A DNA stretch of 64,000 bases from an uncultured Desulfobulbus sp. (GTDB lineage: Bacteria; Desulfobacterota; Desulfobulbia; Desulfobulbales; Desulfobulbaceae), in contig NZ_OY762276.1 of NCBI RefSeq assembly GCF_963665445.1, forward strand, positions 2,078,001 through 2,142,000, in the 5' to 3' direction. This document shows positions 38,859-47,955 of this stretch, piece by piece. Position numbers and translations under genes: made by a program. Numbering within the stretch: the stretch's first letter is position 1; every line of letters starts with the position of its first letter. The notes beneath the pieces were generated by a model, which saw only the letters and a list, made by a program, of their open reading frames with translations, was not told the DNA's origin and did no database searches.

Positions 38859-38980
38859 GCAGCAAATGATAAAAAAGCAGCATTTGCTGCGGATAGGAAT
38901 GGCAACAAACAATGAAATAAAATCAGGATGTTAGAGAATAGACATCTCTACAGCAGGAAATGCTGCAACCATGCTGCACC
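38859..38980 (-). promoter_or_regulatory. Upstream activator sites of the thiolase operon
   Basis: Four related sites: GCAGCAAATGATAA (38859-38872), a perfect GCAGCA-TT-TGCTGC (38877-38890), GCAGGA-AA-TGCTGC (38953-38966) and ACCATGCTGCACC (38968-38980). The first begins 76 bp from the -24 element, exactly as before the other fatty-acid operon. The 38644-39066 gap otherwise holds no gene. Confidence 0.7.
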
Positions 38981-39066
38981 CGAGGATGAGCATGGCAGCA
39001 GCCCGAAATCGGGCCGCAGGGGGCGACCGAATCTCGAGCAGCTGTGCAGGTACGTTGTGGAGGCGG

Positions 39067-40440
39067 TTATTGGGAAATCAGCCGGTAACAGGGGTTGTAG
39101 CTGCTGGTGGGCAGCTTCATCCGCTTCTGTTCGACAAAGGCGGCGAGCAGACTATCAAGCGGTTCCATAACCTGGGTGTCGCCGCTGAGCTCGAACACAC
39201 CGTGCTCTTCGATGGCGCGAATACCGGCATCCTTGACATTGCCCGAGACAATGCCGGAAAAGGCCCGGCGCAGGTTGGAGGCCAGGTGATGCGGCGGCTG
39301 TCCCTTGTGAAGGTTGAGGCTGCGCATATTGGCATGGCTGGGCTCAAAAGGCAGCTGCAGGGAGAGATCGACATGGAGCAGCCAGTTGAAATAGAAGGCG
39401 TCATCGGTCTTGAGGCGGAACTGGTGCACCTGGTTCACCCCATCCAGGGTCTTCTTGGCCACGGCTTCGGGATCGTCGATGATGATGCGGTACATCTGCC
39501 GTGCTGCCGGCCCGAGGGTTTCATTAATGAAGTGATCAATCTGGTCGAAATAAGCGGCCGACTCCGCCGGCCCGGTGAATATCAGCGGCATGGGAATGCG
39601 CGAGTTGACCGGATCAAGGAGGATGCTCAGCAGATAGAGAATCTCCTCGGCCGTGCCTACCCCGCCAGGAAAGACGATCACCGTATGACCGATGCGGACA
39701 AAAGCCTCGAGCCGCTTTTCGATATCCGGCATGATCACCAGGTCATTGACAATGGGGTTGGGCGATTCCGAGGCAATGATGCCCGGTTCGGTGATACCCA
39801 GGTATTGTCCGTTGTAGATACGCTGCTTGGCATGGCCGATGGTGGCACCCTTCATCGGCCCCTTCATCGCGCCCGGACCGCAGCCGGTGCAGATGTCCAG
39901 CCCGCGCAACCCCAACTGATACCCGACCTCCTTACTGTAATCGTATTCAACGGGCGAAATCGAATGGCCACCCCAGCAGACCACCAGGTGCGGGTTGGTA
40001 CGCGGCCGCATGATGCGGGCATTGCGCAGGATATGAAAGACCGCATTGGTGATGCCGTCGCTGGTTGACAAATCGAACCGGGGATTGTTGTTGATGGTGT
40101 CGTCTACATAGACGATATCACGCAGCACGCTAAAGAGGTGTTCGTTGATACCACGGATCATCTTGCCGTCGACAAAGGCGCTGGCCGGGGCGTTGCGCAA
40201 ATCAAGTTTGATACCGCGCTCCTCCTGAATAACGCGAATATCGAAATCCTTGTACCGCTCCAACAGTTCGCGGCCATCGTCCAAATAATCCCCATAATTG
40301 AGCACTGCAAGCGAACTGTTACGAAACAGGGGATACAGTTCGCCCTGGCTGGCGTTGAGCAGTTTGCTCACCTCCAACCGGGAAAGTACTTCCAGTCTGC
40401 CGTTTGGGCTGATACGGGCATCAATAACATCTTGCTGCAT
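39067..40440 (-). CDS. ppnN: Nucleotide 5'-monophosphate nucleosidase PpnN
   Basis: 457 residues, close to E. coli PpnN (454) along the whole length. Cleaves purine and pyrimidine nucleoside monophosphates to base and ribose 5-phosphate; the E. coli enzyme is controlled by (p)ppGpp. N-terminal domain (RLEVLSRLEVSKLL, LFRNSSLAVLNYGDYLDD), central LOG lysine-decarboxylase-like fold with CTGCGPGAMKGPMKGATIGH and FPGGVGTAEEILYLL, and C-terminal domain with LPFEPSHANM and FSGIVSGNVKDAGIRAIEE. Located 30 nt after the acyl-ligase fusion and likely co-transcribed. Confidence 0.93.
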   Translation of the reverse strand: MQQDVIDARISPNGRLEVLSRLEVSKLLNASQGELYPLFRNSSLAVLNYGDYLDDGRELLERYKDFDIRVIQEERGIKLDLRNAPASAFVDGKMIRGINEHLFSVLRDIVYVDDTINNNPRFDLSTSDGITNAVFHILRNARIMRPRTNPHLVVCWGGHSISPVEYDYSKEVGYQLGLRGLDICTGCGPGAMKGPMKGATIGHAKQRIYNGQYLGITEPGIIASESPNPIVNDLVIMPDIEKRLEAFVRIGHTVIVFPGGVGTAEEILYLLSILLDPVNSRIPMPLIFTGPAESAAYFDQIDHFINETLGPAARQMYRIIIDDPEAVAKKTLDGVNQVHQFRLKTDDAFYFNWLLHVDLSLQLPFEPSHANMRSLNLHKGQPPHHLASNLRRAFSGIVSGNVKDAGIRAIEEHGVFELSGDTQVMEPLDSLLAAFVEQKRMKLPTSSYNPCYRLISQ

Positions 40441-40470
40441 ACAACTTCCTTATTTATGAGGGGAAAAAAA

Positions 40471-42963
40471 TCAGGACTTGCTCACCTGGGGGAGCAGCGG
40501 CTGCTCACTCAGGCATTCGTGGACCCGTTCGCGCACCAGATCCTTGAGCGAATCATAGGTGTGCTCGTCGGGAAAGACCGGCGGCTGAAAGCGTACCGAA
40601 ATTTTCCTGAAGGGTTTGGGCAGGATGGAGCCCGAGGGCAGGGCCTCAAAGGCCCCGCGGATAGTCACCGGCACCACCGGCACATTCAGTTCCTTGCTGA
40701 GAATGGCAAAGGTCTTTTTAAACTCGCCCAAAGCCCCGTCCATGGTGCGGGTGCCTTCGGGAAAGATGATCACGTTCTTGCCGCTTTGCAACAGGGTGGC
40801 CACCTTTTGGATCGACTGGCGGACATCGGCGTGGATATCCATGATCACCACATTGTTGCGATCGGCAATGAATCGCAGCCATCTGTTCTGTAGATGCTTG
40901 GCCTTGGCGTAGAAGCAGGTACGTGCCATCAGGGCGTTTTTCAGACCGGCCGCCACCAGCAGGCCGTCAATGAAACTCTGGTGATTGGGGGCGATGATGC
41001 AGGGCGAGTCCGGGATATGCTCCCGCCCCTCGGTGCAAAAACGAAAATAGCAGCGGAGCAGGAGGTTGCTGCAATTTTTGATCAGGTTGATGGTGAACCA
41101 GGTCCGCGGCAGGCCGGTATCGACCCGCTGTTTGAGAATCTCCCGCCAGTTGATCAGCTCGACTGCGATCCGCTCCTTGCGCTCGGCGATGAAGGCGCTC
41201 AATTGGCGCAGGGTGGGGATGTGCATCAGCTTGTCTTCGTCGATCTCGACCCCGAAGGTCTGCTTGATGAACACCAATAGGCTCACCTTGTCCAGGGAAT
41301 CCAGGGCGGCATCGATCTCGAGATGGTCGTCCGGGGCTATGCTGCGCGAGGTTTGGGTTTCGAGAAACTCGCGAATGACCTGGTATTCTTCACCTTGGGG
41401 GTGCTCGACACTCTGCTTGCGCACCTCACGCGCGTTCACCAACGCCGGTAGTTGAAACCGTTTGAGTTTGGAGAGTCGGGTGCGCGGCAGTTCGCATTCC
41501 ACCAGGGTGAAGTGATGCAACCGTTTGGCAGGCGAGGATTTCTGGTTGTAGGGATCGATCACCTGCCAGCGGAAATAATCCTCCATCTTGGCCACCCCTT
41601 TTTCGCGGATCAGGGCTAGGTTCGGCCTGATCACCGCCTGCAGCAGGTCATCCTTGAGAAAAACGCCGATCTCGGCAATGGTGGAGTGCTCGGCCTCCAG
41701 CTCCTGCTCGATCAACACCGGATTGATATTCTTGCCGTTGTTGAGGACAATGATCTCTTTCTTGCGGCCGGTGATAAAAAGCCGCCCCTGTGCATCAAGA
41801 TGGCCGAGATCACCAGTGTAGAGCCAACCGTCTTTGAGCACCTCTGCGGTTTCCTCGGGCCGGTTCCAGTAACCCTGCATGATGTTTTTGCCCGAGGCGA
41901 CAATCTCGCCCTCACGAATCTCGATCGTGGTGCAACTCATCCCGGTCCCGGCGGAGCCGATATGGACCTGACCCGGTCGGGTAAAGGTGATCATGGGGGC
42001 GGCCTCGGTCATGCCGTAGCCTTCAAGGACCTCGAAACCGAGCACGGTGAACTGTTGACCGACGATGGGATCCAGGGCCGCGCCACCACTGACCAGGTAT
42101 TTGAGATGGCCGCCGAACTTCTCGTGGACCGATTTGAACACCAGACGGGAAAACCAGCGTTGCTCAACCTGCCCGGCCAGACGGTACAGCAGGGAGGCCG
42201 CCTTGCTGGCTGCGATCTTGTCCTGGATCGATTTCATGATCAGGCTGTAGAGACGGGGCACACCGATGAGAATGGTGATCCGGTGCTGCTGCAGGGTCTG
42301 AATTATGTCAGCAGCCACGAGGGTTGGGCAGAGCGCCACTGTGGCCCCGATCTGCAGGGGAATGATCAACGTACCCATCAGGGGAAAGATATGGTGCAGG
42401 GGCAGCAGCATCATGATCCGCTCTTCGGGATTGTAGATCGGCGTACCGAGGGTGACCGCCTCCACATTGGCCAGCAGGTTTGCAAAGGAGAGCATCACCC
42501 CTTTGGGGTTGCCGGTGGTGCCGGAGGTATAGATCAGCAGCGCGGTCCGCTCCGGATCAGCTGCCTCAATGGCCTCCTCTGGCTGCTGTTCGAACGGCGG
42601 CAGGGCCTCAAACACCAACAGCTGCAGCTGATAATCAAGCTGCGCCAACACCTCTTCCACCACTGGTTTACGCTCAAGGGAACAGAAGAGCACCGAGGGG
42701 CGGCAATCGCCGACAATGAAGGCCAGCTCATCGGCGGTGGACTGATAATCCACCGGCACCACGGTACAGCCCGAACCCCAGGCGGCGTACAAGGCATAGA
42801 CCCACTCCGACCGATTTTCGGAAAAAATCAGCACCCGCTGACTTTCCTCGGGAATGAAACAGCCATACCCATGGGCCATGCCCAGCAGTTGGCTATAAGA
42901 AAGGGTTTGCTCCGGGAGGAGGAGAGCGGGCTTTCGATGATCGGCAAGAAGGGTGGCGCTCAT
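40471..42963 (-). CDS. Fusion of acyl-CoA/ACP synthetase, acyl carrier domain and PlsC-like acyltransferase
   Basis: 830 residues. Residues about 1-520: adenylate-forming acyl ligase (TALLIYTSGTTGNPKGVML, EGYGMTEAAPM, GWLYTGDLGHLD, RKKEIIVLNNGKNI). About 545-620: acyl-carrier domain with LDSLDKVSLL, where Ser in DSLD would carry phosphopantetheine. About 640-830: acyltransferase with NHQSFIDG (HX4D) and FPEGTRTM. This is the reverse domain order of E. coli Aas and adds its own carrier. Inferred: activates free fatty acids and moves them onto lysophospholipid or glycerol phosphate. Start 42963 (ATG after AAGGA) chosen over a GTG at 43011. Confidence 0.9.
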   Translation of the reverse strand: MSATLLADHRKPALLLPEQTLSYSQLLGMAHGYGCFIPEESQRVLIFSENRSEWVYALYAAWGSGCTVVPVDYQSTADELAFIVGDCRPSVLFCSLERKPVVEEVLAQLDYQLQLLVFEALPPFEQQPEEAIEAADPERTALLIYTSGTTGNPKGVMLSFANLLANVEAVTLGTPIYNPEERIMMLLPLHHIFPLMGTLIIPLQIGATVALCPTLVAADIIQTLQQHRITILIGVPRLYSLIMKSIQDKIAASKAASLLYRLAGQVEQRWFSRLVFKSVHEKFGGHLKYLVSGGAALDPIVGQQFTVLGFEVLEGYGMTEAAPMITFTRPGQVHIGSAGTGMSCTTIEIREGEIVASGKNIMQGYWNRPEETAEVLKDGWLYTGDLGHLDAQGRLFITGRKKEIIVLNNGKNINPVLIEQELEAEHSTIAEIGVFLKDDLLQAVIRPNLALIREKGVAKMEDYFRWQVIDPYNQKSSPAKRLHHFTLVECELPRTRLSKLKRFQLPALVNAREVRKQSVEHPQGEEYQVIREFLETQTSRSIAPDDHLEIDAALDSLDKVSLLVFIKQTFGVEIDEDKLMHIPTLRQLSAFIAERKERIAVELINWREILKQRVDTGLPRTWFTINLIKNCSNLLLRCYFRFCTEGREHIPDSPCIIAPNHQSFIDGLLVAAGLKNALMARTCFYAKAKHLQNRWLRFIADRNNVVIMDIHADVRQSIQKVATLLQSGKNVIIFPEGTRTMDGALGEFKKTFAILSKELNVPVVPVTIRGAFEALPSGSILPKPFRKISVRFQPPVFPDEHTYDSLKDLVRERVHECLSEQPLLPQVSKS

Positions 42964-43071
42964 GGGTCCTTGGGTTTGATGATTTGCAATGAATTTATCG
43001 ATACAAAACACATCAACGGGTGCGCGGCGCCTCGTGCGCCAACGCTCTCGGCTCTGTGTGTGCGGTCAAGT

Positions 43072-44079
43072 TTACAACTCTGCTACGCGAACGATCACCC
43101 TCCCCCTGTTCTTGCCCTGGAGAATGAGAGCGATCCGTTTTTCCAGGGCCTCAAGGCCCGGCAACTCGGTGGTGATGGTTTCCAGATGATCCAGTTTCCA
43201 CTCGGTGGCCAGCTTGTTCCATACCTCGGTCCGCAGGGGATTGGGGCAGTTGACCGAATCAATACCGATCAGGCAGACACCGTTGAGGATAAAGGGGTAG
43301 ATCGAGGTGTGCAGCTCGCCGGAGGTGACGTTGCCGCAGCAGGTCACGGTTCCGCCATACTTGGTGGTCTTGATGGCGGTGCTGAGGATGTTGCCGCCCA
43401 CCGTATCCACCACACCGGCCCAGCGCGGCTTGAGCAGGGGCCGTCCGCTCTGGTCGTCGGCCTCAACTGCAGAGAGGATCTCCTTGGCCCCGATCTCCTG
43501 GAGGTAGGCGATTTCATTGACCTTGGTGGTAACCGCGACCACATCGTAGCCCGATTTGGCCAACAGGGCCACGGCAATGGAGCCCACCCCGCCGGTAGCA
43601 CCGGTAACCAGGATTGGTCCCTGTTTGGGCAGCACGCCGCTGTTGATCAGGCGATAGCAGGACAGGGCTGCGGTGAAGCCCGCTGTCCCGTAAATCATCG
43701 CCTCGCGCAGGCTCATCCCGCTCGGCAGAGGCACGACCCAGGCCCCAGGCACACGAATATACTCGGCAAAGCCTCCACTGGTGTTCATCCCCAGGTCGAA
43801 TCCGGTCACCAGCACCTGATCTCCGACCGTGAAGGCGGCATCGCTGCTCTCGGCCACCACGCCTGCGGCATCGATGCCCGGGGTGTGCGGATACTTTCTC
43901 GTCACGCCCTTGTTGCCGGAGGCGGAGAGAGCGTCCTTATAGTTCAGCGATGAATAACAGACCCTGATCAACACCTCGCCCGCCGGTAGATCCTTAAGAG
44001 ATCGTTGGCCGATACTGCTGGCAAAGGTCTTTTCCTCGGTTTCGGTGACGATCAGGGCATTGAAACGGATATTTTCCAT
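43072..44079 (-). CDS. acuI: Acryloyl-CoA reductase-like quinone oxidoreductase (AcuI/YhdH family)
   Basis: 335 residues. Zinc-free medium-chain dehydrogenase of the YhdH/AcuI type, which reduces acryloyl-CoA to propionyl-CoA with NADPH. Shows LIRVCYSSLNYKDALS, the NADPH motif VTGATGGVGSIAVALLAK, CCGNVTSGELHTSIYPFILNGV and a C-terminal GRVIVRV. Start at 44079 has GGGAGG 5 nt upstream. First in an operon with the acyl-ligase fusion and ppnN, and divergent from the MFS gene across a 14-bp palindrome. Confidence 0.88.
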   Translation of the reverse strand: MENIRFNALIVTETEEKTFASSIGQRSLKDLPAGEVLIRVCYSSLNYKDALSASGNKGVTRKYPHTPGIDAAGVVAESSDAAFTVGDQVLVTGFDLGMNTSGGFAEYIRVPGAWVVPLPSGMSLREAMIYGTAGFTAALSCYRLINSGVLPKQGPILVTGATGGVGSIAVALLAKSGYDVVAVTTKVNEIAYLQEIGAKEILSAVEADDQSGRPLLKPRWAGVVDTVGGNILSTAIKTTKYGGTVTCCGNVTSGELHTSIYPFILNGVCLIGIDSVNCPNPLRTEVWNKLATEWKLDHLETITTELPGLEALEKRIALILQGKNRGRVIVRVAEL

Positions 44080-44193
44080 GAATTCCTCCCGGTTCAAGTT
44101 GGTCAACAGGACGACGGCTGGTTGCGTGGCTACTATACGGGGTTTTCCCGGGTTGTTCAACTGCCCAGGCGGGGTTTAACACGACCGGAACCG

Positions 44194-44207
44194 CGAACGT
44201 ACGTTCG
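44194..44207. promoter_or_regulatory. 14-bp perfect palindrome, TetR-like operator
   Basis: CGAACGTACGTTCG, a perfect palindrome in the 323-bp divergent region between acuI (minus) and the MFS gene (plus). Size and symmetry suit a TetR-family dimer, but no regulator gene lies in the window. The rest of the intergenic region shows no other feature I can support. Confidence 0.5.
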
Positions 44208-44402
44208 ATCGTGCACAATATCGCCCCTGCCCTTTGGCCACTGGATAACCAGCTATTTTTTCGCAGAAAATAAACAAACCGGCTTCCGCCGCCCACCTGC
44301 TCTGAAAAAAACTGCGGCAAACAGATAGTTGCTTTCCCCGCAACCAGTGTTAAAAGAAGAAGCCATGGAACCGATACCGCCCCTCACCTGCCCCACTTCG
44401 CC

Positions 44403-45626
44403 ATGCCCTCTCCAGAGGGCTCACCGGTTCTGACGCCTCCCATGCCCAACCCTATCCTTTTTACCGTGGTCCTGTCGGTCTTCATCGCCCTGCTCGGGGT
44501 AGGGATCATTATCCCGGTGCTTCCGGTGCTGGCCACCACTTTGGGCGCCACCGGCTTCACCCTTGGCCTGATCACCGCGGCCTTCTCGCTCAGTCGCGGC
44601 CTGCTGCAGCCGGTTGTGGGCAACTTGTCCGACCGTTGGGGGCGCAAGGGCTTTCTCGTTTGCGGCCTGTGTATCTACGGTATTGTCGGCCTGCTCATTC
44701 CCCATGCCAATGCCGTTTTTCAGCTGATCCTGATTCGTCTGTTCCAAGGGGTGGGCGCGGCCATGATTGTTCCCGTGGCCATGGCCTATGCCAGCTTTCT
44801 CGCGCCGCCGGGCGAAGAGGGACGGTCCATGGCGACCATCAATGTAGCCATTTTCTGCGGCATCGGCTGCGGCCCCATTCTTGGCGGCATCTTCTCCGAT
44901 CAGTGGGGGCTGTCCTCGGTCTTTTACATGATGGCCGCACTCTGTTTCGGCGCTTTTTTTCTGGTGCTCGGCAATTTGCCATCCTGTTGCCCGATCGAGC
45001 GACGCGAACAGGCAGGACTGCTGGTCAGCCTCAAGGCCATGCTCAGGCGAAAACGCACCGTGGGTATTCTCATCGCCCGCTTTTCCACCGTCCTGATGAT
45101 GGTCCCGACCATGGCCTTCTTACCGGTGATGATGGCCGAATGGCCAGACAGCAACGGCTTCAAAACCGGCCTGGTCATTGCCGGACGCACCCTGATGAAC
45201 GCCCTGTTGCAGTACCCCATGGGGAAACTGGCCGACCGCCAAAACAAGATCACGCTGATGCTGGTCGGTTGCAGCTGCATGAGTGTGGCGGTTTTGTGCA
45301 TTCCCGCCATGCACTCCTTTCCGTCCATGGTGGGCATCTATCTCTTTCTCGGTCTGGGCGAGGCGGTCCTCTGGCCGGTTCTCGGCGCTTTTGCCGTTGA
45401 GGAGGGTCGAGCGCATTTCGGCCACGGCACGATGATGGGGGTGTTCAACCTGGCCATGAGCGCTGGCGTATTCACCGGGGCGATGATCGCCGGAGCCGGC
45501 CTGGATCTTTTTGGAATGCGAACCGCTTTCACCCTCACTGCCATAGCCATTCTCGGCTTGAGCTTTTTTGCTGCTCGCCTCATCCGCACAGAATCCCCTC
45601 TCCCCTCACCCAGCACAACTCGTTGA
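44403..45626 (+). CDS. Major facilitator superfamily transporter
   Basis: 407 residues with 12 predicted membrane helices. Loop 2-3 motif NLSDRWGRKGF is the MFS signature; the matching motif after helix 8 is GKLADRQNKI. Drug-efflux-type relatives (DHA1) share this layout, so a proton-linked exporter is likely, but the substrate is unknown. The start is uncertain: the ATG at 44403 and the ATG at 44442 (MPNPILFTVVLS) both lack a Shine-Dalgarno sequence. Confidence 0.88.
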   Translation: MPSPEGSPVLTPPMPNPILFTVVLSVFIALLGVGIIIPVLPVLATTLGATGFTLGLITAAFSLSRGLLQPVVGNLSDRWGRKGFLVCGLCIYGIVGLLIPHANAVFQLILIRLFQGVGAAMIVPVAMAYASFLAPPGEEGRSMATINVAIFCGIGCGPILGGIFSDQWGLSSVFYMMAALCFGAFFLVLGNLPSCCPIERREQAGLLVSLKAMLRRKRTVGILIARFSTVLMMVPTMAFLPVMMAEWPDSNGFKTGLVIAGRTLMNALLQYPMGKLADRQNKITLMLVGCSCMSVAVLCIPAMHSFPSMVGIYLFLGLGEAVLWPVLGAFAVEEGRAHFGHGTMMGVFNLAMSAGVFTGAMIAGAGLDLFGMRTAFTLTAIAILGLSFFAARLIRTESPLPSPSTTR

Positions 45627-45693
45627 GCTGAGGACACTTTCCTGTAATCTCCCAAATTTGTTGAAAATACAACTTTTTCATACCAGCGATCAC

Positions 45694-45721
45694 TTGACGA
45701 GTCCGGCTACTTTGGTTATTA
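45694..45721 (+). promoter_or_regulatory. Sigma-70 promoter of tRNA-Leu
   Basis: TTGACG (45694-45699), 16-bp spacer, TTATTA (45716-45721), about 20 bp before the tRNA. The region between the MFS stop and the tRNA holds nothing else. Confidence 0.55.
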
Positions 45722-45741
45722 ATTGCAGTTTGACGCAACTC

Positions 45742-45827
45742 GCGAGCGTGGTGAAACTGGTAGACGCACTGGACTTAGGATCCAGCGAGCTGAGCTCATG
45801 GGGGTTCGACTCCCCCCGCTCGCACCA
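45742..45827 (+). tRNA. tRNA-Leu (anticodon UAG)
   Basis: 86 nt with encoded CCA. Acceptor GCGAGCG pairs with CGCTCGC; anticodon stem TGGA/TCCA around loop CTTAGGA gives anticodon TAG (45776-45778). Long class II variable arm (CGAGCTGAGCTCATG) and T-loop GGTTCGACTCC. Encodes the Leu tRNA that reads CUN codons. Confidence 0.96.
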
Positions 45828-45948
45828 TCATTTTTCAATACACATGCAATAAATCCAGCACGCGCACCACTGGGTGAGCGGGCGCACAAATAATTACGCC
45901 GCCGGGGGGACACCGCCGCGGAAATACGAACAAAAGGAACCGCTGTCC

Positions 45949-47271
45949 ATGGAAATCGTCGTCGAAAATCTCTCAGACCTGACTAGAAAACTGACCATCA
46001 CCATTCCCACGGAAACCGTTGGCCCGGCTCTTGAGAAGGCCTATGCCAAAATCAATAAAGAGGTCAAGCTGAAAGGGTTCCGTCGCGGCAAGATTCCGCA
46101 GTCCGTCCTGGTGAAAAATTTTGGCGAGCAGGTCCAGGCCGAGGTCGGCGAGAAACTGGTCCAGGACAGCTATTTCGACGCGGTTGAGCAGGAAAAACTC
46201 GAAACGGTTGTCCACCCGGAGATCACCGAGCACAAATTCCCCGAAGACGGCACCTTTGTCTACGTTGCCATGGTGGACATCAAACCGGTTTTCGACCTTA
46301 CGGAGTACAAAGGCCTTGAAATCGAAAAAGCCGCTGTCACTGTCACCGACGAAGAGATCGACAACGAACTGAAACTGCTGCAGCGTCATCAGGCTGCTCT
46401 GCAGACCGCCGAAGAAGGCCATGCGCTGGCCATCGACGATGTCGCCATTGTCGACTTCCAGGGGTTCCATAACGACAAGCCGATGAAAGAGGTGCAAAAC
46501 CAGAACTTCAGCGTTGATATCGGCATGCACCGCCTGGGCAAGGAGTTCGAGGAAAAACTGATCGGCCTGAAAAAAGGCGACAAGACCCTGTACGAGATCA
46601 CCTTCCCCGGCGATTACCCCAATCCCATGCTGGCCGGCAAGAACGTCGAGTTCAAGGTCGATGTCAAGGACGTCAAGGTTCGCGTGAAACCCGAGCTTGA
46701 CGACGAGTTCGCCAAAGACATCAAACCCGAGTTGAACACCCTGGAAGATCTGAAAAAGGATATTCGCGACCGGCTGCAGAAGGCCAAGGACGATGCCCTC
46801 CAGGGCGACCTGGACGACAAGATCATGCACAAACTGATTGAGCTCAACCCTTTTGAGGTTCCGAAACGTCTGGTGAACTACGAAATCCAGGAGATGCTCA
46901 AGCAGACCGAGGAAAATTTGAAGCGCAGCGGCTTGTCCTTTGAATCCGCCGGTATTAATCTTGAAGAACTGGTGGAAAAAAATAGAGAAGTTGCGGAAAA
47001 ACGGGTCAAGGGCGATTTCCTCTTGAAGAAGATCGCCGAAGTCGAGGAGATCAAGATCGCCGACGAGGATATTCAGCGCGGATACCAGCGCATCGCCGAC
47101 CAGTACAACATGACCCTGGACGAGGTGAAAAAATATTTCAAGCGTCGCGAGGAGATCCTGCCGTTCATGAACGAGCTGCACAACGAAAAAGTGCTTGGTT
47201 TCCTGCGTGAACAGGCCAAGTACACCGAAGTCGCTCCCACCGAGCCCTCGGCTGCCCCGACCGAAGCCTGA
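45949..47271 (+). CDS. tig: Trigger factor
   Basis: 440 residues. Ribosome-bound chaperone and peptidyl-prolyl isomerase. N-terminal ribosome-binding domain with [11 protein letters not shown] (the F-R-x-G-K signature), FKBP-type PPIase domain (about 155-240; [31 protein letters not shown]) and the long helical C-terminal chaperone domain. The true start is the ATG at 45949 (AAAGGAA upstream); a GTG at 45874 precedes an unrelated leader. Heads the classic tig-clpP-clpX-lon cluster. Confidence 0.96.
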   Translation: MEIVVENLSDLTRKLTITIPTETVGPALEKAYAKINKEVKLKGFRRGKIPQSVLVKNFGEQVQAEVGEKLVQDSYFDAVEQEKLETVVHPEITEHKFPEDGTFVYVAMVDIKPVFDLTEYKGLEIEKAAVTVTDEEIDNELKLLQRHQAALQTAEEGHALAIDDVAIVDFQGFHNDKPMKEVQNQNFSVDIGMHRLGKEFEEKLIGLKKGDKTLYEITFPGDYPNPMLAGKNVEFKVDVKDVKVRVKPELDDEFAKDIKPELNTLEDLKKDIRDRLQKAKDDALQGDLDDKIMHKLIELNPFEVPKRLVNYEIQEMLKQTEENLKRSGLSFESAGINLEELVEKNREVAEKRVKGDFLLKKIAEVEEIKIADEDIQRGYQRIADQYNMTLDEVKKYFKRREEILPFMNELHNEKVLGFLREQAKYTEVAPTEPSAAPTEA

Positions 47272-47350
47272 TCAGGCGCCTTCCCTGTTTGTTCCTTCCG
47301 GCGGCGGGTATCGCACCCGCCGCCACAATGAGTTTTTCGGAGAATCACGC

Positions 47351-47953
47351 ATGAATTTAGTCCCCATGGTTGTTGAACAGAGTCCGCGCGGCGAGCGGGC
47401 TTTTGATATTTATTCCCGTCTGCTCAAGGAACGCATTATCTTCCTCGGCACACAGGTGAACGATGACGTGGCCAGCCTGATCGTGGCCCAGCTGTTGTTT
47501 CTTGAAGCCGATGACCCGGATAAGGATATCACCTTTTATATCAATTCACCCGGTGGCTCCGTCACCGCGGGAATGGCCATTTATGACACCATGCAGTACA
47601 TTCGTTGCGATGTGGCAACGCTGTGCATGGGACAGGCGGCTTCCATGGGCGCACTCCTTCTGGCCAGCGGTGCTGCCGGAAAGCGGTATGCCCTGCCCAA
47701 TTCCCGGATCATGATCCATCAGCCCATGGGGGGGTTCCAGGGGCAGGCCACGGATATTGATATCCATGCCAAGGAGATCCTGCGCATGCGCCATGATCTC
47801 AACACCATTCTGGCCAATCATACCGGCAAATCAATGAAGAAGATCCAGGCGGATACCGAACGCGACAACTTCATGAGCGCGGCTGAAGCCTGTGAGTATG
47901 GCCTAGTCGATAAAGTTTTGTCCAGCCGTGAGGAACTCGGCGGGGAGAAGTAA
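47351..47953 (+). CDS. clpP: ATP-dependent Clp protease proteolytic subunit
   Basis: 200 residues. Serine protease that forms the double heptamer used by ClpX. Catalytic Ser in [11 protein letters not shown], His in [10 protein letters not shown] and Asp in [14 protein letters not shown]. Start [10 protein letters not shown] at 47351 after GGAG; a longer frame from 47195 only reflects the end of tig in another frame. Lies 79 nt after tig and 2 nt before clpX. Confidence 0.97.
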   Translation: MNLVPMVVEQSPRGERAFDIYSRLLKERIIFLGTQVNDDVASLIVAQLLFLEADDPDKDITFYINSPGGSVTAGMAIYDTMQYIRCDVATLCMGQAASMGALLLASGAAGKRYALPNSRIMIHQPMGGFQGQATDIDIHAKEILRMRHDLNTILANHTGKSMKKIQADTERDNFMSAAEACEYGLVDKVLSSREELGGEK

Positions 47954-47955
47954 GA

